Made by a program: the position numbers and the translations under genes. A DNA stretch of 64,000 bases, from positions 1 through 64,000 of the forward strand of contig JBEVNO010000064.1 of the NCBI GenBank assembly GCA_040508085.1, written 5' to 3'. Position 1 is the stretch's first letter, and every line of letters starts with the position of its first letter. The DNA is from ZC4RG30 sp040508085 (lineage in GTDB: Bacteria; Pseudomonadota; Gammaproteobacteria; Steroidobacterales; Steroidobacteraceae). The notes beneath the pieces are model-generated. The model had not been told where the DNA came from, did not search any database, and saw nothing but the letters and a program-made list of their open reading frames with translations. Shown piece by piece: positions 8,432 to 16,811 of the stretch.

Positions 8432-10240
8432 TCAGCGCAGTTCCTGATGCACCCATGTCGCCACGGCCACTACGCTCTGCTCGTCGAGCAATTGCGGGTA
8501 GAGCGCCGGCATGGGCGCCTTAGGGTGCTTGATGTATTCGATGGTGGCTGCAAGGTCGCGACGCTGCCCCAGATTCCCCAGCCGGTGCTCGGCCAGCATG
8601 TTGCCGTCCGGGCCGTGGCAGGCCTGGCAGACCTGGCCGTACAGTCGCTGCCCGAGCCCTGTGCTGCCACTGGCCGAGCTGACATCGCGCGCCACGGCCG
8701 GCGCCTGCGGATCCAGCGTCATGACCACCACGCTGGGCAGGCCCAGATCGCCGAAGGCATTGCGTGAGATATTGCCGGATGCGAATGCCAGGTATTGCCG
8801 GTCGTCCACCTCGTAAGTGACCAGACCACCAGCCATTGCGCCACCCACCGCGACCTTGCGCAGCAGCTTGCCGGTCCTGCTGTCGAACACCAGCAGGTTG
8901 CCAGCCAGGTCACCCGCGAAGGTAATGCCGGCGGCGGTGGGCGTCACGCCCGCCACCACTGGCTTGTCAGCATGGTATTTCCAGCGCACGGCACCGCTCT
9001 CGGCGTCCAGGGCGGTGATCCAGCCGGTCGCGGGGCCATCCGGCTCCACCGTGCCACCGAAATTCACGGTGCCGGGCGTGTACTGCTGCGCGGCGCCGAG
9101 CTTGACGATGAAGCAGATGTCCACCGCGCCCACCACCAGCTGGTTGTTGAGCCTGTCCAGCGCCGGACCATTCCATTCGACACCGCCGGCATATCCTGGA
9201 CACATCCTGCTGCCCTCTTTCGAGGGCTGGTCGGGAATGCTGGCCACCGTGGTCACCGGCGTGCGGAACACGCGCTGGCGCGTATCCCGATCGACCACCG
9301 TCACGTGCCCATCCTTGCCGCCGATGGCTACCAGGTCACGCGCACCGCTGGCGCGATAGAGCAGCGGCGCCGCGACCAGATCCAGGTCCATCCAGTCCCC
9401 CGGCGACACCTGGTGCCACCACTTGAGCGCACCGGTGCGCGCGTCGAGCACCACCACCGAATTGGTGAACAGGTTGTCACCGGGCCGGTAGCCCTTGTCG
9501 ATATCCGGCCAGGGGTTGCCCACCGGCACGAACAGCTCGCCATTGGCCACATCCAGCGACATCACGCCCCACACGCCGCCACCGCCGGTCTTTGCCGTCC
9601 CGGGCCGGTGCCATGTCTCCGCCCCCTGCTCGTTGCCCATCGGAATGGTATGGAAGCGCCACAGCTCGCGCCCGCTGGCCGCGTCGAAGGCCAGCACCCT
9701 GCCGCGTACACCGAGCTCGCTGCCACCAATGCCCATGTACACCACACCCTGCCAGGCCAGCGGCGCGGCCGTGGTCGATTCCCCCAGCTGCGGCGCGGCG
9801 ATGACGTTCTTCCACAGCAGCTTGCCGGTGAGCGCGTCCAGCGCGATCAGCCGCCCATCACAGGTGCCGCGGAAGATACGTCCGTCCAGCAGCGCCACAC
9901 CGCGGCTGGAACCGCTGCAGGTGGCTTCCTCGGGCCGGTATTCGTATTTCCAGCGCAGTGCGCAAGTGGTGGCGTCCAGCGCCACGGTTTCGCGCGAGGT
10001 GCCGGTGTAGATCGTCTGCCCCTGCACGATGAGGCCGGCATGGAAGGAGCCGGGGCCGTCGATCTGCACCCGGCACACCTGCCCCAGCCGCGCCACGTTC
10101 GCGGCGTCGATCTGCTTCAGCGGCGAGTAGCGCTGGCCATGCAGGCCATTGTTGTAACTGAGCCACTCGCTGCCTGGCGTGGCCGCCTGCGTCACGGTGG
10201 CCACAGCGCACAGCAATGCGGCGCGGATCTGGTTCTTCAT
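8432..10240 (-). CDS. PQQ-type beta-propeller protein fused to C-terminal cytochrome c domain
   Basis: A 602-residue periplasmic protein with a short signal peptide (cleavage near residue 19), a beta-propeller built of Trp-docking-like repeats (LRWKYEY, LLWKNV, ELWRFH, VRWKYHA), and a C-terminal cytochrome c domain with heme motif CQACH at 538-542 and a probable Met577 axial ligand. This is the plan of quinohemoprotein alcohol dehydrogenases. The vicinal Cys-Cys of the classic enzymes is not visible, although an Asp-rich segment (GDWMDLDL) sits where the catalytic Asp region is expected. It may oxidise an alcohol or sugar, or be a degenerate relative. PQQ biosynthesis genes are not in the window. 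Confidence 0.82.
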   Translation of the reverse strand: MKNQIRAALLCAVATVTQAATPGSEWLSYNNGLHGQRYSPLKQIDAANVARLGQVCRVQIDGPGSFHAGLIVQGQTIYTGTSRETVALDATTCALRWKYEYRPEEATCSGSSRGVALLDGRIFRGTCDGRLIALDALTGKLLWKNVIAAPQLGESTTAAPLAWQGVVYMGIGGSELGVRGRVLAFDAASGRELWRFHTIPMGNEQGAETWHRPGTAKTGGGGVWGVMSLDVANGELFVPVGNPWPDIDKGYRPGDNLFTNSVVVLDARTGALKWWHQVSPGDWMDLDLVAAPLLYRASGARDLVAIGGKDGHVTVVDRDTRQRVFRTPVTTVASIPDQPSKEGSRMCPGYAGGVEWNGPALDRLNNQLVVGAVDICFIVKLGAAQQYTPGTVNFGGTVEPDGPATGWITALDAESGAVRWKYHADKPVVAGVTPTAAGITFAGDLAGNLLVFDSRTGKLLRKVAVGGAMAGGLVTYEVDDRQYLAFASGNISRNAFGDLGLPSVVVMTLDPQAPAVARDVSSASGSTGLGQRLYGQVCQACHGPDGNMLAEHRLGNLGQRRDLAATIEYIKHPKAPMPALYPQLLDEQSVVAVATWVHQELR

Positions 10241-10267
10241 GTATGCCCCCCCCTTCCCTTCATTCGC

Positions 10268-11299
10268 CTACTCGAACAGGCGCCACTCCGGTCGATAGTT
10301 CAGGCCGAGCTGCACGATGCGGTTCAGCAACTGCTCGTATTTCAGGCCCGCGATATGGCCGGATTCCGCGAAATCCTCGCCATAGGTGAGGTTCGGGTTG
10401 GCATTGGCCTCGAGCACGAACACGCTGCCGTCGGGGCGCATGCGCAGGTCCATGCGCGCATAGCCGCTCATGTGCAGCGCGCGGTACACGCGTTTGGCCA
10501 CCTGCAGGATGCGCGCGCTCACCGCCGGCTCCAGATCCGCGGCGGGGCCGGTGCGGATGCCGTGGCGGCGCTGGTAGGCCGGATCCCATTTCACCTTGCG
10601 GGTGGCAATGCCGGACTGCACCTGCGGCAGGCTGCCGAAATCCAGCTCCCACACCGGGAAGGTGGTGAGCCGGTCGTTGCCGATCACGCCCACATACAAC
10701 TCCCGGCCTTCGATGTACTGCTCCGCCAGCGCATCGCTCTGCGTCTGTTCGTGGATGAAGGCCACCCGCTCGCGCAGATGTTCGCGGTCATGCACGATCG
10801 AGGCCTGCGAGATGCCGAACGAGGCGTCTTCGGTGGCGGATTTCACGATCAGCGGGAATTCCACGCTGCGCGGCTCGCGGTAGGCCTTGCCCCACGCAAA
10901 CAGATGGAAGCGCGGCGTCGGGATGCGGTGATAGGCCAGCACCTGCTTGGTCAGCACCTTGTCGCGCGACAACATCATGCCGCGCGGGTTGCAGCCGGTG
11001 TAGGGCTGTCGCATCAGCTCCAGCAGCGCCACCACGTAATGGTCGTAGGTGACGATGCCCGAGAACTCTTCCAGCAGGTTGAACGTGATCTCCGGCCGCC
11101 AGTCGCGCATCACGCGCCGCAGCTCGCCGAGCTTGTCGCCGATGCCCAGCACGCGCACCTCGTGCCCTTCGTTCGACAGCGTCGACAGCACATTGTATTC
11201 AGTGCGGCAGGCTTCGATCTCCTCTTCCGAAAGACCACGCAGGTCGTCCGGCGGAACCAGCGCCTCGTTCACCAGCAACAGGATGCGCCGCCGCTTCAC
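10268..11299 (-). CDS. ATP-grasp ligase, D-Ala-D-Ala ligase-like
   Basis: A 343-residue ATP-grasp protein resembling D-alanine-D-alanine ligase. It has an N-terminal Rossmann-like part, an ATP-grasp lysine region (FPLIVKSATEDASFGIS), and a C-terminal metal-binding stretch, FVLEANANPNL, with the conserved Glu and Asn. It overlaps the upstream metallopeptidase gene by 4 bases (ATGA), so the two are translationally coupled. No cell-wall genes surround it, which argues against a role as Ddl. Ligation of an amino acid or peptide to an unknown acceptor is the likely chemistry; the substrate is unknown. Confidence 0.82.
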   Translation of the reverse strand: MKRRRILLLVNEALVPPDDLRGLSEEEIEACRTEYNVLSTLSNEGHEVRVLGIGDKLGELRRVMRDWRPEITFNLLEEFSGIVTYDHYVVALLELMRQPYTGCNPRGMMLSRDKVLTKQVLAYHRIPTPRFHLFAWGKAYREPRSVEFPLIVKSATEDASFGISQASIVHDREHLRERVAFIHEQTQSDALAEQYIEGRELYVGVIGNDRLTTFPVWELDFGSLPQVQSGIATRKVKWDPAYQRRHGIRTGPAADLEPAVSARILQVAKRVYRALHMSGYARMDLRMRPDGSVFVLEANANPNLTYGEDFAESGHIAGLKYEQLLNRIVQLGLNYRPEWRLFE

Positions 11300-12327
11300 A
11301 GTGCGTAGGTCTCGCGGTTGCGCTTCAGGATGCCCAGCGCCACGCGTTCCACCAGGCCGCCGAATTCGCGCTCGGCGCGGCGCCGGTCATGCCGCAGGTG
11401 CAAATGCATGCTGGTGCAGCGGGACAGCAGCATCTGCATGGTGTGCTCCACCACATACGGATGCAGCCGCGCACGCCGCACCAGCCGCCGTTCGATCTCG
11501 GTGCCCACCGAACGCAGGTAGCCTGCAGCGGGCGCATGGCGGCCATCCGCCGCGGCCGTGAACAGCCGGCGCAGCGCGCGGTCGTAGCGCGGATCCTCCA
11601 GCTGGTAGCGCTGCGCCTTCAGCTCGTAGTGCTCGCGCAGCGTGCGGCGCGAACGCTCCACCGGGTCGATCTCGCGCCGCGCCACCTTCTTGGGCTTGCG
11701 CTGCGCGATCTCGGCCATCAGCGCGTCCACATATTCCAGCTTGCGCAGCGCCGGCCAGCCGGCGTATTCGCGCCGCCAGCGGGCCCGCGGCTGCAGCCAC
11801 ACCGCAAAGGTCTCGGCGAAATCCTCGGTGGGATGGCTCTGCGCATACCATGCGCCCAGATGCAGCACGTAGCGGCGGCTGGCCGGACGCGGCGCATAGT
11901 CATCCGGATAGCGTTCGCGCGGACTGCCGAAGATCTCCTGCCAGTCGCGTCGCTCGCGCAGGCGATAGACGGTGTCGAGCACATGCCCGGCCTCGTGCCG
12001 CAGGATCATCATCAGTGCCCGGCTGTTGCCGCCTTCCACCTGGTGCATGAAGCGCCGCTCCAAGCGCATCAGGCGCGGCTGCGCGAGGTAGAACGGCAGC
12101 GCGATGCCGGGTACGCCATCCGGCGAGAACCATTCATCGGCATACCAGTAGTGCGGCCGGAAGCGGATGCCGCGGGAGCGCAGGTCGCGCTGCAGGTGGC
12201 GCATGTGCTCGGCCACCATGCCGGTGGTGCGCGGCAGCTCCAGGTCGCGGAAGCGCAGCGACAGCACCGCCTCATCGTCCATGCGGTCGAGGCTGCGGGC
12301 CCGATGTTTCACGTGCCGCGGGCTCAA
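11296..12327 (-). CDS. Putative zinc-binding metallopeptidase
   Basis: A 343-residue protein, basic and Arg-rich throughout. It carries the zinc motif HEAGH at 111-115 and an acidic EDFAETFA segment at 168-175 that could supply the third ligand, the pattern of the putative zinc-binding metallopeptidase family (Peptidase_Mx-like). No signal peptide is seen, so it is probably cytoplasmic. The start used is a TTG overlapping the stop of the preceding gene (TTGA). An ATG at 12282 is the alternative and would shorten it by 15 residues. It is coupled at its end to the ATP-grasp gene. The substrate is unknown. Confidence 0.75.
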   Translation of the reverse strand: MSPRHVKHRARSLDRMDDEAVLSLRFRDLELPRTTGMVAEHMRHLQRDLRSRGIRFRPHYWYADEWFSPDGVPGIALPFYLAQPRLMRLERRFMHQVEGGNSRALMMILRHEAGHVLDTVYRLRERRDWQEIFGSPRERYPDDYAPRPASRRYVLHLGAWYAQSHPTEDFAETFAVWLQPRARWRREYAGWPALRKLEYVDALMAEIAQRKPKKVARREIDPVERSRRTLREHYELKAQRYQLEDPRYDRALRRLFTAAADGRHAPAAGYLRSVGTEIERRLVRRARLHPYVVEHTMQMLLSRCTSMHLHLRHDRRRAEREFGGLVERVALGILKRNRETYAL

Positions 12328-13253
12328 GATCGCGGCACGGGCGGCCAGCCGGAGCGGCGCTCCAGCATCAGGTCGCGCATCGATTTCGGCTTGTGGCCGG
12401 TGAAGCGTTCGACCGTGTCCGTGGTCACATCCAGGTAGCCCTCGCGGATCATGCGGCCGAAGGTAACCATGCCGTCACTGCACCAGGGGACGGGCGACTT
12501 CGAGAAATCGCCCGTGGCCTCGCGCGGCACGCCGAGCGAATCCCACATCGCATACATCTGTTCGTCGCTGAGGTCGATCTCCTCGAACTGGGCACCGCTG
12601 AGTTCCTTGATGAGCGCGCTGACGTCGGCAAAGGAAAGCGTCTCGGGTCCGGTGACTTCATAGGCGGTATCCGGCTCACCACGGCCCTGCAGCAGTTTCG
12701 CCGCCACCGCCGCCACGTCGTCGCGCGACACGAAACCCACGCGACCACCGCCGGTGTTGCCGATGGCCTTGCCCGTGCTGATGGCCATGGCGGCCTGGTT
12801 CTCGGCCATGGCATCGGCATACTGGTTGTTGCGCAGGAAATTCCAGCGCATGCCGCTGGCCTGGATCAACGCCTCGGTGAGCTTGTGATCAGCCACCTCG
12901 AAGGAATTCACATGCGGCTTCTCGGTGTTCAGGAAGGAGGTGTAGACGATATGTCCGACGCCGGCGGCCTTGGCGGCCTGCACCGCGTTGGTGTGCTGGC
13001 GCTGGCGATCCGCACCCACCTCCATGGCCGACACCATGAAAACATCGGAGGCGCCAGTGAATGCCTGCGTGAGCGACGCTGCATCGTTGTAATCCGCCCG
13101 GCGCGCATCCACGCCGCGGGCCCGCCACTGGTCGAGCGTGGCCTGGTTGCGGCTGGTGACGCGTATCTGGCTGGCAGGCACGCCATCCCGCAGCAGGTTC
13201 TCCACCACGGCTGCGCCGATATATCCGCCTACTCCGGTAACGACGTACATCAC
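12324..13253 (-). CDS. NmrA-like NAD(P)-binding SDR protein
   Basis: A 309-residue atypical short-chain dehydrogenase of the NmrA/QOR2 type. The dinucleotide-binding GVGGYIG is at residues 7-13. No classical YxxxK site is apparent, as in NmrA relatives that sense NAD(P) or reduce quinones. The segment IVYTSFLNTEK is typical of the family. It overlaps the genes on both sides by a few bases (ATGA with the isomerase-like gene, TTGA with the metallopeptidase), so it belongs to the same transcript. Role unknown; it could be an oxidoreductase or a redox sensor. Confidence 0.8.
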   Translation of the reverse strand: MMYVVTGVGGYIGAAVVENLLRDGVPASQIRVTSRNQATLDQWRARGVDARRADYNDAASLTQAFTGASDVFMVSAMEVGADRQRQHTNAVQAAKAAGVGHIVYTSFLNTEKPHVNSFEVADHKLTEALIQASGMRWNFLRNNQYADAMAENQAAMAISTGKAIGNTGGGRVGFVSRDDVAAVAAKLLQGRGEPDTAYEVTGPETLSFADVSALIKELSGAQFEEIDLSDEQMYAMWDSLGVPREATGDFSKSPVPWCSDGMVTFGRMIREGYLDVTTDTVERFTGHKPKSMRDLMLERRSGWPPVPRS

Positions 13254-14074
13254 GGCCTCCCCAGTGTCCGGTCCATTTCTTCAAGCCTCGAGTCGCTGCG
13301 GGCGAGCCAGCTTCGCGCCCAGCCCAGGCCCGCCACGGTATCCGCAGCCGGCAGGTATTCACAGCCCACGAACCCTTCGTAGCCCAGCCGCTCCAGATGC
13401 GGCAGCACGCGTTCGAAGGCGATCTCGCCGGTGCCCGGCTCGTGGCGCCCCGGATTGTCAGCGATCTGCACATGCCCGATCGAGGGCAGCAGCCGTTCGA
13501 GCGAGCGCATCAGATCGCCTTCCATGATCTGCATATGGTAGACGTCGTACTGCAGGCGGATGTTGCTCCGGCCAGCAGCGGCGATGCATTCCAGCGCCAG
13601 CTGCGTGCCGTCGAGCAGGTAGCCCGGCACGTCCACGCGCGTGTTGATGGGCTCGATCATCACCGCGGCGCCAGCCTCCGCCAGGCGATCGGCCGCCCGG
13701 GCAATGCTGGATACGAAACGGCGCAGGTGCGCGGCACGGTCGGCGCCAGCGGGCAGCAAGCCCGCCATGACATGCACCCGGCGCACGCCGCCGGCCACGG
13801 CATACGCGGCGGCCTGCGCAATGCCGGCATCGAACTCCCGCTCGCGCCCCGGCAGGCAGGCGATTCCGCGCTCGCCCGACGCACCCGGCGGCGCGTTGAA
13901 CAATACCCATTCAAGATCTGCCTCGCGCAGGCGGGCGGCGACGGCCGCTGGCGCGGCCTCGTACGGGAACTGGCACTCGACTGCAGAAAAACCGGCGCAC
14001 GCGGCGGCCGCAAAGCGGTCCAGAAAGGGCAGTTCTGTAAACAACGTGGAGAGGTTCGCGGCCAGCCGGATCAT
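13250..14074 (-). CDS. hyi: Hydroxypyruvate isomerase family TIM-barrel protein
   Basis: A 274-residue xylose-isomerase-like TIM barrel. Features of the Hyi family are LAANLSTLFTELPFLDRFAAAA at the start, a metal-site Glu in MIEPINTR, the segment LQYDVYHMQIMEGD, and HVQIADNPGRHEPGTGEI. Hyi interconverts hydroxypyruvate and tartronate semialdehyde. The start at 14074 was chosen because family members begin at MIRLAANLS and because an upstream ATG (14170) would overlap hemF on the other strand. It heads the four-gene chain with 4-base overlaps. No glyoxylate genes are adjacent, so the true substrate is uncertain. Confidence 0.82.
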   Translation of the reverse strand: MIRLAANLSTLFTELPFLDRFAAAACAGFSAVECQFPYEAAPAAVAARLREADLEWVLFNAPPGASGERGIACLPGREREFDAGIAQAAAYAVAGGVRRVHVMAGLLPAGADRAAHLRRFVSSIARAADRLAEAGAAVMIEPINTRVDVPGYLLDGTQLALECIAAAGRSNIRLQYDVYHMQIMEGDLMRSLERLLPSIGHVQIADNPGRHEPGTGEIAFERVLPHLERLGYEGFVGCEYLPAADTVAGLGWARSWLARSDSRLEEMDRTLGRP

Positions 14075-14128
14075 CCCGCTAAGATAGCTGATGGCGACTG
14101 GACGGAACATCAGGCTGGGTGGATCGAA

Positions 14129-15052
14129 ATGAGCGACGAGCGGGCTGCGCGGGTAATGGGTTACCTGCATTCACTGCAGGATGATCTCTGCAGGACATTC
14201 GGTGACGAGATGGGCGGCAATTTCCTGAAGGACAGCTGGGAACGCCCGCCCGGCGAAGGCAAGCTGCAGGGTGGCGGCACCACCGCCGTGCAGGAGGGCG
14301 GCGCAGTGATGGAGCGCGCCGGCGTGGCGCTTTCCGACGTGCGCGGCTCGCAGCTGCCGCCCGCTGCCACCGCGCGCAATCCGCACCTGGCCGGCCGCGA
14401 TTTTCGCGCCATGGGGGTCTCGGTGGTGATGCATCCGCGCAACCCGCACGCACCAACCAGCCACATGAACGTGCGGTTCTTCAGCGCCGGCGATGTTTGG
14501 TGGTTCGGCGGCGGATTCGACCTCACGCCCTACCTGCCGTATGAAGAAGACATCGTGACCTGGCACCGCGCGGCGCGCGCGGCCTGCGACCGGGTGTCGC
14601 CGGCCATCTACCCCATCGCCAGGCAGCATTGCGATGAATATTTCTGGCTGAAGCATCGCGGCGAGGCGCGCGGCATCGGCGGCATATTCTATGACGACGT
14701 GAACGAGCAATGGCCCGGCATGCCGCTCAACTGGGAGCAGGCTTTTGCCCTGATGCAGGCAGTGGGTGCCGCCTACCGCGATGCCCTGCAGGAAATCATG
14801 CTGCGGCGCCTGGGCACGCCATCCACCGAGCGCGAACGCAGCTACCAGCTGTACCGCCGGGGACGGTATGTGGAGTTCAACCTGGTATTCGACCGCGGCA
14901 CGCTGTTCGGGCTGCAGTCCGGCGGCCGCACCGAAGCCATCCTGGTATCCATGCCCCCGCAGGCCAACTGGTCTTACAAAAGCCCCGACGCCGCGCTGGA
15001 TGCCAACCTGCTCCCCTACCTCACCACCCACCGCGGCCGCGACTGGCTATAA
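14129..15052 (+). CDS. hemF: Oxygen-dependent coproporphyrinogen III oxidase
   Basis: A 307-residue enzyme that uses O2 to decarboxylate coproporphyrinogen III to protoporphyrinogen IX in heme synthesis. Family landmarks are GGGTTAVQEGGAVMERAGVA, HMNVRFF, WWFGGGFDLTPYLPYEED, KHRGEARGIGGIFYDD and RRGRYVEFNLV; length is standard. The start at 14129 has a good Shine-Dalgarno sequence (GGTGGA, 6 bases before the ATG). The end overlaps the pirin gene on the opposite strand by 6 bases. Its presence indicates an aerobic lifestyle. Confidence 0.97.
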   Translation: MSDERAARVMGYLHSLQDDLCRTFGDEMGGNFLKDSWERPPGEGKLQGGGTTAVQEGGAVMERAGVALSDVRGSQLPPAATARNPHLAGRDFRAMGVSVVMHPRNPHAPTSHMNVRFFSAGDVWWFGGGFDLTPYLPYEEDIVTWHRAARAACDRVSPAIYPIARQHCDEYFWLKHRGEARGIGGIFYDDVNEQWPGMPLNWEQAFALMQAVGAAYRDALQEIMLRRLGTPSTERERSYQLYRRGRYVEFNLVFDRGTLFGLQSGGRTEAILVSMPPQANWSYKSPDAALDANLLPYLTTHRGRDWL

Positions 15053-15907
15053 ATGGCCGAAGCGGCCGGCGTTGACGTCGTCGAAGGCAGCGACGATTTC
15101 CTCGCGGCTGTTCATCACGAACGGGCCATAGCCGAAGATGGGCTCGTCGATCGGCACACCGGTCATTACCAGCAGCGTGCTGGGCTCGCGCACGGTGAGT
15201 TCGATGGCACCCCCTGCGGTACTGTAGATGGCGCAGGCCCCATCGCCCAGCTGCTCCCCCGAGGCCAGCGTGATGGCCCCTTCCAGCACCGCGATGATGG
15301 CGTTGTGCCCGTCGGGCACGGGCAGCGTCAGCGTCCCCGCCGTGAGCCTCGCATCCCACACATTCAGTTCGGTGAAGGTGCTGGCCGGCCCCGTCTGGGT
15401 GCCGTACTTGCCGGCGATGACGCGCAGGCGCCCGGCTCCCTCCGGCAGCTCCACCACGGGTATCGCGGCCGCTTCTATGCCCTGGTAGCGCGGCGCCGTC
15501 ATCTTGTGTGCCGCCGGCAGGTTCACCCACAGCTGCGCCAGCTTGAAGCGGCCGCCGGTGCGCGTGAAAGAATCCGAATGCAGCTCCTCGTGCATCACGC
15601 CACGGCCCGCCGTCATCCACTGCACGCCGCCCGGCCCTATCGTGCCCCCGCTGCCCGAAGTATCCCGGTGCGAGACCTCGCCCTCATACACCAGCGTCAC
15701 CGTCTCGAAGCCGCGATGCGGATGCTCGCCTACCCCGCGCTGCTGCGACCCCACGGGAAACTCGGCCGGCCCTGCATAGTCCAGCAGCAGGAACGGGCTC
15801 ACCACCCGACCCAGCCTGTCATACGAAAACAAGGTCCGCGCGGGAAAGCCATCGCCCACCCAGTGCGGCGCGGGCGACGGGAATACGGCTACCACCTCGC
15901 GCGCCAT
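15047..15907 (-). CDS. Pirin family protein
   Basis: A 286-residue bicupin of the pirin family. The N-terminal cupin holds the metal-binding signature: GEHPHRGFETVTLVYEGEVSH followed by HEELHS gives the three His and a Glu expected to bind iron. The C-terminal cupin runs through LEGAITLASG and ends with FGYGPFVMNSREEI, conserved in the family. Some pirins have quercetinase activity, others are regulators. Start and the preceding SDR stop share one base (TGATG), which implies coupled translation. Confidence 0.9.
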   Translation of the reverse strand: MAREVVAVFPSPAPHWVGDGFPARTLFSYDRLGRVVSPFLLLDYAGPAEFPVGSQQRGVGEHPHRGFETVTLVYEGEVSHRDTSGSGGTIGPGGVQWMTAGRGVMHEELHSDSFTRTGGRFKLAQLWVNLPAAHKMTAPRYQGIEAAAIPVVELPEGAGRLRVIAGKYGTQTGPASTFTELNVWDARLTAGTLTLPVPDGHNAIIAVLEGAITLASGEQLGDGACAIYSTAGGAIELTVREPSTLLVMTGVPIDEPIFGYGPFVMNSREEIVAAFDDVNAGRFGHL

Positions 15908-16647
15908 CAGCCGCGTCCCACCAGCGGCATGGCGGTCGCCATGACCGTCATGTCGAGCACATTGGCCGCCAGTGGCAGACTGGCCATGTACAGCACCGCC
16001 TCGGCCACATGCTGCACATCGAAGGTCGGCTCGGGCTTCATCGAGAAATCCGCCTGCAGCGTGCCGCTGGCCATCGGGATCCCGAGGTTCGTCTGCACAT
16101 TGCCGATGTCGATCTGCCCGCAGGCGATCTGGTAGCGGCGCCCTTCCAGCGCCAGCGTCTTGGTGAGCCCGGTCACCGCGTGTTTGGAAGTGGTGTAAGC
16201 CACCTGGTAAGGCCGCGGCGTCATCGACGCGATCGAGCCGTTGTTGATGATGCGGCCGCCCTGCGGGTGCTGGGCCTTCATCGCGCGGTAGGCGGCCTGC
16301 GCCACCAGGAACATGCCAGTGATGTTGGTATTGATCACGCTCTGCCACAGCTCGAGCGAAAGATCCTCGAACGGCGTGGCGGGTGCAGCGGTGCCGGCAT
16401 TGTTGAACAGCACGTCCAGCCGGCCGAAATGCCCGACCACGTGCGCCACCATGCCCTGCACCGCACTGGCGTCCGTGACATCGGCGGGAAGCACCAGCAG
16501 CTCCCCGGCTGCGGCAGCGGCAGTTTCATCGAGCGCGGCGCGACGCCGGCCGGCGATAGCCACCTGGAAACCAGCGCTGGCGAGCGCAATGGCCACTGCG
16601 CGACCGATCCCGGACCCTGCGCCCGTCACCAGAACCACCTTCGACAT
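15907..16647 (-). CDS. SDR family oxidoreductase
   Basis: A 246-residue classical short-chain dehydrogenase with the cofactor motif TGAGSGIG at 8-15, NNAG near 87-90, a catalytic Ser in NNGSIAS and the YTTSK (YxxxK) catalytic pair. The R/K pattern after strand 2 (AGRRRAA) favours NADPH. It forms a two-gene unit with the pirin gene downstream and is divergent from the universal stress protein gene. The substrate cannot be predicted. Confidence 0.9.
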   Translation of the reverse strand: MSKVVLVTGAGSGIGRAVAIALASAGFQVAIAGRRRAALDETAAAAAGELLVLPADVTDASAVQGMVAHVVGHFGRLDVLFNNAGTAAPATPFEDLSLELWQSVINTNITGMFLVAQAAYRAMKAQHPQGGRIINNGSIASMTPRPYQVAYTTSKHAVTGLTKTLALEGRRYQIACGQIDIGNVQTNLGIPMASGTLQADFSMKPEPTFDVQHVAEAVLYMASLPLAANVLDMTVMATAMPLVGRG

Positions 16648-16779
16648 GCCTGCTCTCCCGCTGCAATCCTCGATGCCCGCGGCAAGGTTACCCCATGCGC
16701 GCAGCGCTGCGGCAGGCCGGCCGCGTAGGAGACCTCCGGCTTCCGCCCACAGTCGCTGCGCGCTAGATTCGGACCAGAT

Positions 16780-16796
16780 GGTCTGCGGCGCAGACC
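16780..16796. repeat. Perfect 7-bp inverted repeat in divergent promoter region
   Basis: GGTCTGC-GGC-GCAGACC, ending 5 bases before the Shine-Dalgarno sequence of the universal stress protein gene. It could be an operator or a 5' UTR hairpin. No regulator gene is adjacent, so the role is open. Confidence 0.4.
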
Positions 16797-16811
16797 GGCA
16801 TGGAGCAGGCG

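Noticed and set aside
8795..11308. An 837-codon open frame on the + strand across the PQQ and ATP-grasp genes
   Set aside because: It is antisense to two genes with clear families. It has no domain of its own and a Gln/Arg/His-rich composition typical of GC-rich antisense frames.
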